This document shows, piece by piece, positions 34,009-41,345 of a stretch of DNA of 64,000 nucleotides. The notes beneath the pieces were generated by a model that was not told the DNA's origin, ran no database searches, and worked only from the letters and a program-made list of their open reading frames with translations. A program made the translations under genes and the position numbers. How positions within the stretch are numbered: position 1 is the first letter of the stretch; each line of letters begins with the position of its first letter. The stretch is from UBA1724 sp963621575 (GTDB lineage Bacteria > Verrucomicrobiota > Lentisphaeria > Oligosphaerales > Oligosphaeraceae), in assembly GCA_963621575.1 (NCBI GenBank), contig CAVFEH010000008.1, positions 15,529 through 79,528 on the forward strand, read 5' to 3'.

Positions 34009-34058
34009 ATTTAACAGAAAAGGCCAAGCGATTGCCGCTTGGCCTTTTCTGTTAAATT
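34008..34058 (+). terminator. bidirectional terminator of tRNA-Pro (23-bp perfect inverted repeat)
   Basis: AATTTAACAGAAAAGGCCAA plus GCG (34008-34030) is perfectly complementary to 34036-34058 with a five-base loop. The stem contains the A and T tracts, so it works in both directions. Confidence 0.85.
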
Positions 34059-34134
34059 GGCCTTCCAGATCGGGCGAACGCAAGGTGCGCACTAGCTGAG
34101 CGCAGCGAAGGCAGGCGATTGAAGGAGGGCTGCT

Positions 34135-34278
34135 TTAGGCGACCAGACCGTGTGGGGGATGTCGGTGACAGGCTTTGGACGAGCATCGTTGCGACAGGCG
34201 CGAAGTCGTCTGCGCCGTGGCACCGAGCATCACGATCTTGAACTTTTCCTGGGGTGTCCATTGTTTCCTGCTGTTCAT
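34135..34278 (-). pseudogene. IS3-like transposase OrfA N-terminal fragment
   Basis: A 47-codon frame starting at ATG 34278 with a good Shine-Dalgarno (AAGGAG at 34284-34289) reads MNSRKQWTPQEKFKIVMLG, the typical start of an IS3-family OrfA helix-turn-helix protein. After that the resemblance fades in this frame, and it stops at 34135. No orfB follows. It is best read as a truncated and frame-damaged insertion-sequence remnant next to the tRNA-Pro gene. Assignment rests on about 17 residues. Confidence 0.4.
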
Positions 34279-34301
34279 GAGGTCTCCTTGTAGGTTGGCT
34301 G

Positions 34302-34390
34302 GAAAACCTCCTTAATTTACGGATTGCCTTAACGGGGGTCGGTATAGAAAACCTCCTTAATTTACGGATTGCCTTAACGGGGTCGGTATA
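34302..34390 (+). repeat. tandem direct repeat, 45 + 44 bp
   Basis: The unit GAAAACCTCCTTAATTTACG...GGTCGGTATA occurs at 34302-34346 and 34347-34390 back to back, identical except for one G (GGGGG versus GGGG). It lies just upstream of the transposase fragment and before the Fic gene. It could be an insertion-sequence end, an amplified regulatory site or a slippage product. Confidence 0.85.
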
Positions 34391-34529
34391 GATTCCATCC
34401 CCGTCAATGTTCCCAAGTCGGCCACTTCTACTCTTTGTATTTCAGAATATCGGCCTTTTGGTCGGGAAGTGCACTGGCAATTTTCCCAAATAAGCAGCTG
34501 CTGCCTCCGGCAGGCTTGTGTTTGCACGA

Positions 34530-34558
34530 TTGAAACATTCCGATTAATGGATTATATT
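34530..34558 (+). promoter_or_regulatory. promoter of the Fic gene
   Basis: TTGAAA (34530-34535), 17-base spacer, TATATT (34553-34558), close to consensus. The predicted transcript start near 34565 makes an upstream TTG (34566) an unlikely start codon and favours ATG 34602. Confidence 0.65.
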
Positions 34559-34601
34559 ATGCCGATTGACAAATTTCATTCCGGAACAGGGGTTCACGAC
34601 G

Positions 34602-35495
34602 ATGACGATTGAAGAGGCCGCAAGACAATGGAAGATTTCCGAACGGCGAGTCCGGCTGCTGTGCAGTTCCGGGCGCATCGCCGGAGCGACGATGGTCAAC
34701 CACAGCTGGCAGATTCCGGAAGGCACCCCAAAGCCGGAGGACATGCGTTCCAGACGTACTCTTGCCGCACTATTGGATGACATCGCCGGCAGGAAGCGCC
34801 AATTGGACGGCTGCCGTCCCCTGACCCAGGGCGAATTGGAGCGTTTGCGGGAGGAGTTTGTCATTGAATACACCTATAATTCCAATGCCATCGAGGGGAA
34901 CACCCTGACGCTCCAGGAAACCAGCCTGGTGCTGAAGGGCCTGACCGTGGGTGCCAAGCCGCTGAAGGATCATCTGGAGGCCGTGGGACACCAGCAGGCC
35001 TTTGATTTCATCTGCGGGCAGGTCAGCAATCCGATGCCCTTGACGGAGAGCCTCATCCGCCAAATTCACTCTCTGGTGCTATCAGACAAGCCAGAGGACC
35101 GTGGAGTCTATCGACGGGTCCCGGTGCGCATCGTCGGTGCCTTGCACGAGCCAGTGCAGCCCTATCTCATTCAGCCGAAGATGGAGCAGCTTCTGCAGGA
35201 ATATCTCTCCTCCGGGGAAAACCTGATCCCCCGGCTGGCGCGTTTCCACATCGAATTCGAGGGCATCCATCCGTTCATTGACGGCAATGGGCGAACCGGT
35301 CGTCTGCTGGTCAATCTGGAATTGATGAAGGCCGGCTTCCCCCCCATCGACATCAAATTCTCCGACCGGGCAAAGTACTACGCGGCATTCGACGCCTGGC
35401 ATTCCGGCAAGAAACGGGATGCAATGGCCATGCTGTTCGCCACCTACCTCAACCAGCGATTGGAACGCTACCTGGAAATCCTGCAGGAACGCTGA
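34602..35495 (+). CDS. Fic family protein with N-terminal HTH (putative AMP-transferase)
   Basis: A 297-residue protein. Residues 1-45 (MTIEEAARQWKISERRVRLL...) look like an excisionase/MerR-type helix-turn-helix. The Fic domain has the full active motif HPFIDGNGRTGR (residues 223-234), predicting transfer of AMP (or a related group) to a target hydroxyl. An inhibitory helix motif SNAIEGN (residues 94-100, with Glu98) lies N-terminal to the core, so the enzyme is of the autoinhibited class II type. No antitoxin partner is next to it. It sits in the accessory region with its own promoter and terminator. Confidence 0.9.
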   Translation: MTIEEAARQWKISERRVRLLCSSGRIAGATMVNHSWQIPEGTPKPEDMRSRRTLAALLDDIAGRKRQLDGCRPLTQGELERLREEFVIEYTYNSNAIEGNTLTLQETSLVLKGLTVGAKPLKDHLEAVGHQQAFDFICGQVSNPMPLTESLIRQIHSLVLSDKPEDRGVYRRVPVRIVGALHEPVQPYLIQPKMEQLLQEYLSSGENLIPRLARFHIEFEGIHPFIDGNGRTGRLLVNLELMKAGFPPIDIKFSDRAKYYAAFDAWHSGKKRDAMAMLFATYLNQRLERYLEILQER

Positions 35496-35525
35496 AACTC
35501 TCGCATCAAACTGTCATTTCGGATG

Positions 35526-35558
35526 GGCCAGAGGCCACGAGCCTCCGGCCTTTTTTTT
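35526..35558 (+). terminator. intrinsic terminator of the Fic gene
   Basis: GGCCAGAGGC / GCCTCCGGCC stem (one mismatch), loop CACGA, followed by T8. Confidence 0.8.
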
Positions 35559-35591
35559 GGGGGGGGGATAGTGTCCCAAATGTGGTTGTGA

Positions 35592-35954
35592 AAAACTTTA
35601 CACCCTGAGGGGTTCCGGCGGGAATGTGATGCCACGAAAAGCATCAAAAACGGAAAGAAAAGCGTGGACGGCAGGCTGTTTGTCCAGTTTGTCGCACTGA
35701 CCCTCAACTGCATGATATACAGGAAATACAACGCCAGCAAGGAGTTGCAGAGACTCTTCCGAACCCGGCGCCACATGCTGGAGGAGCTTCGCTCCATCAA
35801 GCTCATTCAACATCCGCACAGGCAGAAAATCGTGACGGAAATCGTCGGCTCACAGGTGGACGTCTTCAAAGAATTCCGCTTGCCGGTACCGTTTACACTC
35901 CTCCCGAAGGATCGAAGGGCTGAATATCAAAAAGCCCTTCACCTAGACCAATAG
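35592..35954 (+). pseudogene. C-terminal fragment of an IS4/IS1634-type DDE transposase
   Basis: An open frame without a proper start (first stop upstream at 35589) reads ...NGKKSVDGRLFVQFVALTLN, then YRKYNASKELQRLFRT and MLEELRSIKLIQHPHRQKIV, and stops at 35954. VDGRLFVQFVAL followed by a leucine-rich helix and a short C-terminal tail is typical for the end of IS1634-like transposases. The catalytic DDE region is missing, so this is a decayed insertion sequence. Confidence 0.65.
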
Positions 35955-36172
35955 TGCTACAAACGCATGCAAAACTCAGAATCTCCAGCCGCGCATGCAC
36001 GTTCACCCTGTCGGGCTGGCAGGCGGGGAGGAAGCGCAGACGGGGGGCGCCCGTCGGAACAAGAATCCGGCGCTCCCCGCTTGCATAATCCATTGCGGAT
36101 GCCAAGTTAAGCGCATTCTCTGTGCAGAGCATAGATTCCACGGGAAAAACGGCAATCGGAGAATCCTGCCCA

Positions 36173-37231
36173 ATGACAAAGATCGCCTTTTTTGATGCGA
36201 AGCCCTACGACCGGGAGAGTTTTGACGGCGCCAACGGTGGCCGTTATGAGATCCATTACTTTGACACGCGGTTGACGCCGGAGACCGCGCCTCTCGCCAA
36301 TGGATGCGAGGCGGTGTGCGCCTTTGTGAATGCCGACATCGGCGCGGCGACCATCGACAGGCTGACGGCATGCGGCGTCCGTGTGCTTGCGTTGCGTTGC
36401 GCGGGGTACAACAACGTGGATTTCCAGGCGGCATACCGCGGCAGGCTGACGGTGGTGCGCGTCCCGGCGTATTCGCCCTATGCGGTGGCGGAGCACGCCG
36501 CCGCGCTCCTGATGACCCTGAACCGGCATCTCCACAAGGCGGCCGCACGCACGCGGGACTACAATTTCTCCCTGGCGGGGCTGACGGGCTTTGACCTGCA
36601 CGGGAAGACCGCCGGCGTCATCGGCCTGGGGAAGATCGGACGCTGTTTCGCCAACATCTGCCTGGGCTTTGGAATGCACGTGCTGGCGTATGACCAGTTT
36701 CCGAAGGAGGACGACGGCCTGCAATACGTCGACCTGGACACGCTCCTGGCGGCATCCGACGTCATTTCCCTGCATTGCCCGCTGCTGCCCAATACGGCCC
36801 ACCTCATCAACGCCGGAACCCTGGCCAAGATGAAGGACGGCGTGTTCCTCGTCAACACCTCCCGCGGCGGGCTCGTTGACAGCGCCGCGCTGCTGGAGGC
36901 CCTCCGCTCCGGCAAGGTCGGCGGCGCGGGGCTGGATGTCTATGAGGAGGAAAGCGAGTGGTTCTACGAGGACAGGTCCAATGTGACGAAGCAGGACGAG
37001 ACCCTCTCGCTGCTGGTGTCCCTGCCGAATGTCATTCTGACTTCGCACCAGGCCTTCCTGACCCACGAGGCGCTGGAGAACATCGCTACCACGACTCTCG
37101 CCAATCTGGATGAATTCTTCGGCGGAAAGCCCCTGACAAACGAGATCTGCTATCGTTGCACAGGAGGCACATTCTCCAACGGCAGTAGCTGCCCCAGCAA
37201 GCGGAACGGCCGCTGCTTCCCCCCACAGTGA
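36173..37231 (+). CDS. 2-hydroxyacid dehydrogenase, D-lactate dehydrogenase type
   Basis: A 352-residue NAD-dependent enzyme of the LdhA group, reducing pyruvate or a related 2-oxo acid. It shows VRVLALRCAGYNNVDF (substrate loop), HGKTAGVIGLGKIGR (Rossmann GxGxxG), LVNTSRGGLVDSAAL (catalytic Arg/Gly strand), a Glu near GGAGLDVYEEES and the catalytic His in ILTSHQAFLTHEAL. Start ATG 36173 gives MTKIAFFDAK, as in LdhA. The last 24 residues (CYRCTGGTFSNGSSCPSKRN...) extend beyond the usual end at LTNEI and contain three cysteines. It stands alone in the accessory region and may be a captured fermentation gene. Confidence 0.9.
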   Translation: MTKIAFFDAKPYDRESFDGANGGRYEIHYFDTRLTPETAPLANGCEAVCAFVNADIGAATIDRLTACGVRVLALRCAGYNNVDFQAAYRGRLTVVRVPAYSPYAVAEHAAALLMTLNRHLHKAAARTRDYNFSLAGLTGFDLHGKTAGVIGLGKIGRCFANICLGFGMHVLAYDQFPKEDDGLQYVDLDTLLAASDVISLHCPLLPNTAHLINAGTLAKMKDGVFLVNTSRGGLVDSAALLEALRSGKVGGAGLDVYEEESEWFYEDRSNVTKQDETLSLLVSLPNVILTSHQAFLTHEALENIATTTLANLDEFFGGKPLTNEICYRCTGGTFSNGSSCPSKRNGRCFPPQ

Positions 37232-37607
37232 CGACGCCGAAATAGGATGGCTTGGCAACTCAGACGGGCGGCCTTTGACGTTCTTCATTGATTCCCAGAG
37301 GCATCTGGCGTTGGTTTTTCCAGAGGTCTGGAATCGGTGTCAGCAACTTCTTCTGTGTGAGGCGGCGCGGGGGGTGTCGCCCCCTCCGGGATGCGGTGGC
37401 TGACGCCGGGGGGGGGGGGGAACCCGGCCGGCCCGTGTTCCAGACGCGTGTCCCGGCGGCGACAGCCGGAATGGCGCCCGTCCTGGCGGCCGCGGCATCC
37501 ATATTGGGGGCATCGGCGCATGCCTGTTGGGAAGGTGGAGGGACGGGGAGCCGGGGCTTCCGCCGTGCGCTGGAAGGACCCCTGGATTCCCGTGGGGGAC
37601 ATCATGT
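37232..37607. other. non-coding spacer with G13 tract
   Basis: 376 bases between ldh and ogt. It contains an uninterrupted run of 13 G (37408-37420) and several GC-rich imperfect repeats. A minus-strand frame through it continues into ogt in another frame but has proline/arginine-rich out-of-frame composition and no recognisable protein. I see no gene here. Confidence 0.5.
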
Positions 37608-38141
37608 TCAGGGGGCGGCTCCTGTTTTTGGTGCGGACAGTCCCTCCACGCCGACCTGTTCCAGCGCAAGCAATTTCCGCTTCCTTTCCATGCCTCCCGC
37701 ATAGCCTTCGAGGCTGCCGTCCGCCCCCACCACGCGGTGGCAGGGGATGATGAGGGAGATGGCGTTGTGGCCGACTGCGCCGCCGACCGCCTGGGCCGAC
37801 ATCCGCTCCAGGCCGCGCCGCCTGGCGACGAGGGAGGCAATCCCGCCGTAGGTCATGGTCCTGCCGAAGGGGATGCCGAGCATGGCCTCCCAGACGGCCT
37901 GGCGGAATTCCGTGCAGCGCATGGCCAGCGGCGGCGTAAAGCCGGGGGCCTTTCCGCTGAAGTAGATGTCCAGCCATTTCACCGTGTCCAGGAATATGGG
38001 CAGCTCCCTCGGTCCATGATGCTCCCCAAGGGTGTCCGCGAAGTGTTTCTGCCCGTCGAACCAGAGGCCGACCAGGGAGGCCCCGTCGGATGCCAGGGTG
38101 ATGCCCCCCAGGGGGGATTCATAGTGATATGTGAAATCCAT
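37608..38141 (-). CDS. ogt: methylated-DNA-[protein]-cysteine S-methyltransferase
   Basis: A 177-residue suicide repair enzyme that removes alkyl groups from O6-alkylguanine. The active motif IIPCHRVVGADGSLEGYAGG carries the acceptor Cys134; RQAVWEAMLGIPFGRTMTYG is the DNA-binding helix-turn-helix region with the arginine finger. An N-terminal domain (residues 1-75) is present, as in Ogt. Start ATG 38141 gives MDFTYHYESPLGG, with GGGGAA about eight bases before; a longer form from 38216 is possible but unlike the family. It lies in the accessory island, 168 bases after vsr on the same strand. Confidence 0.93.
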   Translation of the reverse strand: MDFTYHYESPLGGITLASDGASLVGLWFDGQKHFADTLGEHHGPRELPIFLDTVKWLDIYFSGKAPGFTPPLAMRCTEFRQAVWEAMLGIPFGRTMTYGGIASLVARRRGLERMSAQAVGGAVGHNAISLIIPCHRVVGADGSLEGYAGGMERKRKLLALEQVGVEGLSAPKTGAAP

Positions 38142-38309
38142 GGAACATTCCCCTTGCGGTTCGATGGTCAGCATCCCGCTTCCGCTGGCGTCGCATGTCC
38201 GCGGAACGCCGTCCACCAGAAGGACGCGGAGGCGCTTTTCCGTGCGCGGCGCGAGAGTCCACCCCGTGCCGGCTGCGACTGTGCGTAAAGCAGGAACTCC
38301 CTTGCGGTT

Positions 38310-38741
38310 CTATTCCGTTTCCCGGCCTGCATCCGTTGTCCCCCATTCCTTGATGAGGCCTGGCAGACCATCCAGCTGTTTCTTCACCTCGCATTCCCAA
38401 AGCACAATCACATGCCATCCCGCGTCTTCCAGCGCAGCGTGCGCTTTCATGTCCCGTGCGACATTCCGGTCGAACTTTGCCTGCCAGAACTCCACGTTGG
38501 ACTTGGGCATTGCGGCGACTTTGCATCCCTCGTGGCGATGCCAGAAACATCCGTTTACGAAGATGGCCGTGTGCCACTTGGGAAGCACGATGTCGGGATG
38601 CCCCGGCAATTTGGAGGAATGCAGGCGGTAGCGGAACCCCATGGCGTGCAGATGGCGGCGCACAAGCATCTCCGGCTTCGTGTCCTTCGACCGTATCCGG
38701 CTCATGACCGCGCTGCGCTGTTGTGGAGTGATGGTGTCCAT
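38310..38741 (-). CDS. vsr: very short patch repair endonuclease
   Basis: A 143-residue Vsr nickase that cuts 5' of T in T:G mismatches caused by deamination of 5-methylcytosine. The family start PQQRSAVMSRIRSKDTKPEM, the catalytic block LPGHPDIVLPKWHTAIFVNG then CFWHRHEGC, and the C-terminal VIVLWECEVKK are all present. Its ATG overlaps the stop of the upstream nuclease gene by one base (TAATG). A vsr gene beside a C5-methylase is the classic arrangement, and it implies that the methylase makes 5-methylcytosine. Confidence 0.96.
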   Translation of the reverse strand: MDTITPQQRSAVMSRIRSKDTKPEMLVRRHLHAMGFRYRLHSSKLPGHPDIVLPKWHTAIFVNGCFWHRHEGCKVAAMPKSNVEFWQAKFDRNVARDMKAHAALEDAGWHVIVLWECEVKKQLDGLPGLIKEWGTTDAGRETE

Positions 38742-40303
38742 TAGGAAGGAATCAAGTCTTTCAATTCAATCCTGCGGTTCAATGAGAAGATTTCGCGAAG
38801 TTGCTCGTGCGTGAATGGTGTCTCTGAATGCTGGTTGATGAGCTTGATCATGTTGGAGACGGGCATGGCGCTTCCCCTGACCCCCGTTTCTTCGGCAATG
38901 CTTTGCAACTGCGCGTCAATCGACGGGCTGAACCCGCCTGCGATGTAGCTGAAGAACGCCAGTGGCAACATGGCCTGGCTGTAGTGCGAAAGCCCGTTGA
39001 TGTAGTTTTGGACCATTCTGTTCCGATGGTCGTTGCTGATGCTGTATTTGCTGTATGCTTTGTTGTCGACAATCGCCTGGTAACCCGCGCTGTCCGAAAG
39101 TAGAAGCACGTCCGGGGTGAGGCCAATCGGACCGACATGGCGTGCATTGAAGCCGAACGTGTTCTCGAAGATGGTTTTTGTAGCCACCTCAAATTCCATG
39201 GCCACATCACGTCCCTTGAAGGCCATTTCGAAGTATTCCGTCATGAACGAGCCAATGGCCCCGTGCGGGTAGTTCTTCAGCAGAATTTCTTCCACGGTCT
39301 TGGCCGCGATGCCGGTTTTCTCCGATATCGCGTCAATTATGGGTGTGGTGATGCCGCTGATGGGGTTGCGCAGGGACTGGATGACGAACGCCTTCTTAAT
39401 CTTCTGCTCCTGGACCATGTAGGAGGTAACCACGAATGATTCGGTCAGATTCCGGGTGTCCTTGCTGTGCTTGGGGTCGATGCCGTACTTCCGCTGGAAG
39501 AACTCGTGCTGGTGTGGTCTGTCGATGAATGGAGGAGTGCTCGACAGAATCATCTGAACATCTCGCTCTCGGCCTGCAAGGATACACAGTTTCTTGTCTT
39601 CACGCCGCGCGAGTTGCGTGTATTCGATCCAGTTGGATATGGTATTCGCTATGTCCAGAAGGTGGTTGTATGGTTTGGAGTAGTCAACAGCTCCTTTTGA
39701 CGACGTGTACAACTCCGCGAAATTTCGAGGCAGGATTCGATCCCCGTCCTCGCGGTAGGCGAGAATTCGGGCAACAACATGCTCGTGGCAGGCATCACTT
39801 TCGTTCTCTGCCTCGGTTATCACAATCTTCGCCAGTTCGTCCTGTGTAAGATAGCGGATGCGGGGATCGCTCAGCAAACGCAGGAGGTAGCGGAACGGGC
39901 GGATTTTGAAACGTTCCGCCACATTTACGCCGCGACCGACGGAGAATGCGGAAGGGAACTGGTATTTCAATACCTGGTCGGTGAGCACGCTGACAGGCGG
40001 ATCGCCGTTCATGATCGCCTCGCCTGCTAGAGTCATCCTGATTTTGCCAGTCTTTTCCTGCTTGAACACCAGGCCAAGGCTCTCAATCCAGGCCATGTAC
40101 GTCCTTCCGCCGCCTCCCGTGTGGTCGCGGCGGTCGCCTTCGCGCTTGAGGCCGGCAGTTTCCAGGGCGTCCTCGAATTCAAGGTGTGAGTCGCGTTCGC
40201 CGCTCCATTCCTGGTCAAGTGCGTTTTCCGCTATAGTGGACAGGACCTCAGGAACCGAGTCCAGCTTTCTCTTTGGCCGTGTCACCCACCAGTAGTTCAG
40301 CAT
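38741..40303 (-). CDS. AlwI-family type II restriction endonuclease with FokI-like cleavage domain
   Basis: A 520-residue protein resembling AlwI-family enzymes: N-terminal YWWVTRPKRKLDSVPEVL and a middle DNA-recognition region (about residues 50-380). The C-terminal nuclease region carries TPDVLLLSDS (Asp398) and AIVDNKAYS (Asp413, Lys415), the PD-(D/E)xK arrangement of FokI, where the corresponding stretch is PD...VDTKAYS. ATG 40303 is chosen because GAGGAAG precedes it; a TTG four codons earlier is less likely. It is the third gene of a four-gene operon after the HTH-methylase and PLD nuclease. Recognition sequence unknown. Confidence 0.82.
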   Translation of the reverse strand: MLNYWWVTRPKRKLDSVPEVLSTIAENALDQEWSGERDSHLEFEDALETAGLKREGDRRDHTGGGGRTYMAWIESLGLVFKQEKTGKIRMTLAGEAIMNGDPPVSVLTDQVLKYQFPSAFSVGRGVNVAERFKIRPFRYLLRLLSDPRIRYLTQDELAKIVITEAENESDACHEHVVARILAYREDGDRILPRNFAELYTSSKGAVDYSKPYNHLLDIANTISNWIEYTQLARREDKKLCILAGRERDVQMILSSTPPFIDRPHQHEFFQRKYGIDPKHSKDTRNLTESFVVTSYMVQEQKIKKAFVIQSLRNPISGITTPIIDAISEKTGIAAKTVEEILLKNYPHGAIGSFMTEYFEMAFKGRDVAMEFEVATKTIFENTFGFNARHVGPIGLTPDVLLLSDSAGYQAIVDNKAYSKYSISNDHRNRMVQNYINGLSHYSQAMLPLAFFSYIAGGFSPSIDAQLQSIAEETGVRGSAMPVSNMIKLINQHSETPFTHEQLREIFSLNRRIELKDLIPS

Positions 40304-40325
40304 GGTCTTCCTCAAAGGTCCACGG

Positions 40326-41336
40326 TTAATGCCTTACGCTGAAGTCCATGAAATATGTTTCATCGTCGAATTTCGTGAATGTCACTGTGCGGCGTCCATA
40401 TCGTTCAAGGTCTGCGTCCGTGATGAAATGGCCGGACGGGACTCCGAGCCGTCTGCGAAAATACGCGCCAAGGGCTGCATTGGACGTAGGCGTATGTATG
40501 GCTTTGCCGTTTGCCTGCGCCACGGCCATTTCGAGCATCTGGCCGTCGTCGGTCGCCACGTGGAAGCGGACTGCGATGGACGGGAAGAAATGGCATCTTT
40601 GCACTGGCGCGGGAACGGGGAGATAGCCCTGGTTTCTGTCCCTTCCGTCCCTTTGTCCCCAGTTCAAGCCGGAGAGGGCCTCGACATGCCCTGTCTTTGT
40701 GGAATACAGGGGAAGCTCCACGCTGGTCACGACCACGTTGTCCAAGGTCGTGGATGTGTTGTTTCTGGGCGAAAACAGATTTCTGCCGGTTCTCTCGGCT
40801 GGATGCCGTGATATCCTGACGATTGGGATTTGGTTTTCGATGTTCTGCGCGAGGCAGTCCGCTGAATGTTCCTGCTGGCGCAGGAAATAGTCGTGTGCCT
40901 CAAGTGGATCGCAGGGTGAAAGCACCTCGTTCTGCGAGTTCAGCACGAATGCTTGCTGGGTGTAGTTGGCGGAGCCGACGTATGCCTCCAGTGGCCGTCC
41001 GTGGGAATACCAGATGTAGAGCTTCGAGTGGGTTGGAATGCCTAGGCGGTAGCTACACTGGAAACCACCTGCGTGAAGCGTCGCCAGGGAGACGAAGCCC
41101 CGATGGTTGGTGATGGAAACACCGTCGCGTGGGCACATCCCAACCAGGAGGGAGAGCCTGAGGTTGGAGAATTCCAGCAGATGGCGCTCGGCCATGGCCG
41201 AAGTCGCGTAGCCTGACAATATCCTCAATTCGTCGGCCTCTCTGGACATGGGCGCAACAAGTATCTCATTGTACAAGTCTGGTGTGAAATGCACTGTCAG
41301 CCTCCCAAAAAGAAAAGGAACGTGGTTCAATTCCAT
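40326..41336 (-). CDS. NgoFVII-family restriction endonuclease, PLD superfamily
   Basis: A 336-residue nuclease of the phospholipase-D fold. One HKD-type site is visible: HSKLYIWYSHGRPLEAYVGS (His103, Lys105) followed by ANYT (Asn123), the arrangement in BfiI/NgoFVII enzymes, which act as dimers with a single catalytic centre and need no metal. The C-terminal 150 residues presumably read DNA. NgoFVII enzymes are usually next to a C5-cytosine methylase, as here (nine-base gap). The next gene downstream is a second, unrelated nuclease. Confidence 0.82.
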   Translation of the reverse strand: MELNHVPFLFGRLTVHFTPDLYNEILVAPMSREADELRILSGYATSAMAERHLLEFSNLRLSLLVGMCPRDGVSITNHRGFVSLATLHAGGFQCSYRLGIPTHSKLYIWYSHGRPLEAYVGSANYTQQAFVLNSQNEVLSPCDPLEAHDYFLRQQEHSADCLAQNIENQIPIVRISRHPAERTGRNLFSPRNNTSTTLDNVVVTSVELPLYSTKTGHVEALSGLNWGQRDGRDRNQGYLPVPAPVQRCHFFPSIAVRFHVATDDGQMLEMAVAQANGKAIHTPTSNAALGAYFRRRLGVPSGHFITDADLERYGRRTVTFTKFDDETYFMDFSVRH

Positions 41337-41345
41337 CCGTCGCGG

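Noticed and set aside
34302..34390. CRISPR array
   Set aside because: Only two copies, directly abutting without spacers, and no cas genes.
34566..34601. TTG start of the Fic gene
   Set aside because: It would begin about one base after the predicted transcription start; ATG 34602 is downstream of the promoter and starts the HTH exactly.
37285..37977. 230-codon minus-strand frame between ldh and ogt
   Set aside because: It overlaps ogt out of frame, has Pro/Arg-rich shadow composition and no ribosome-binding site or motif.
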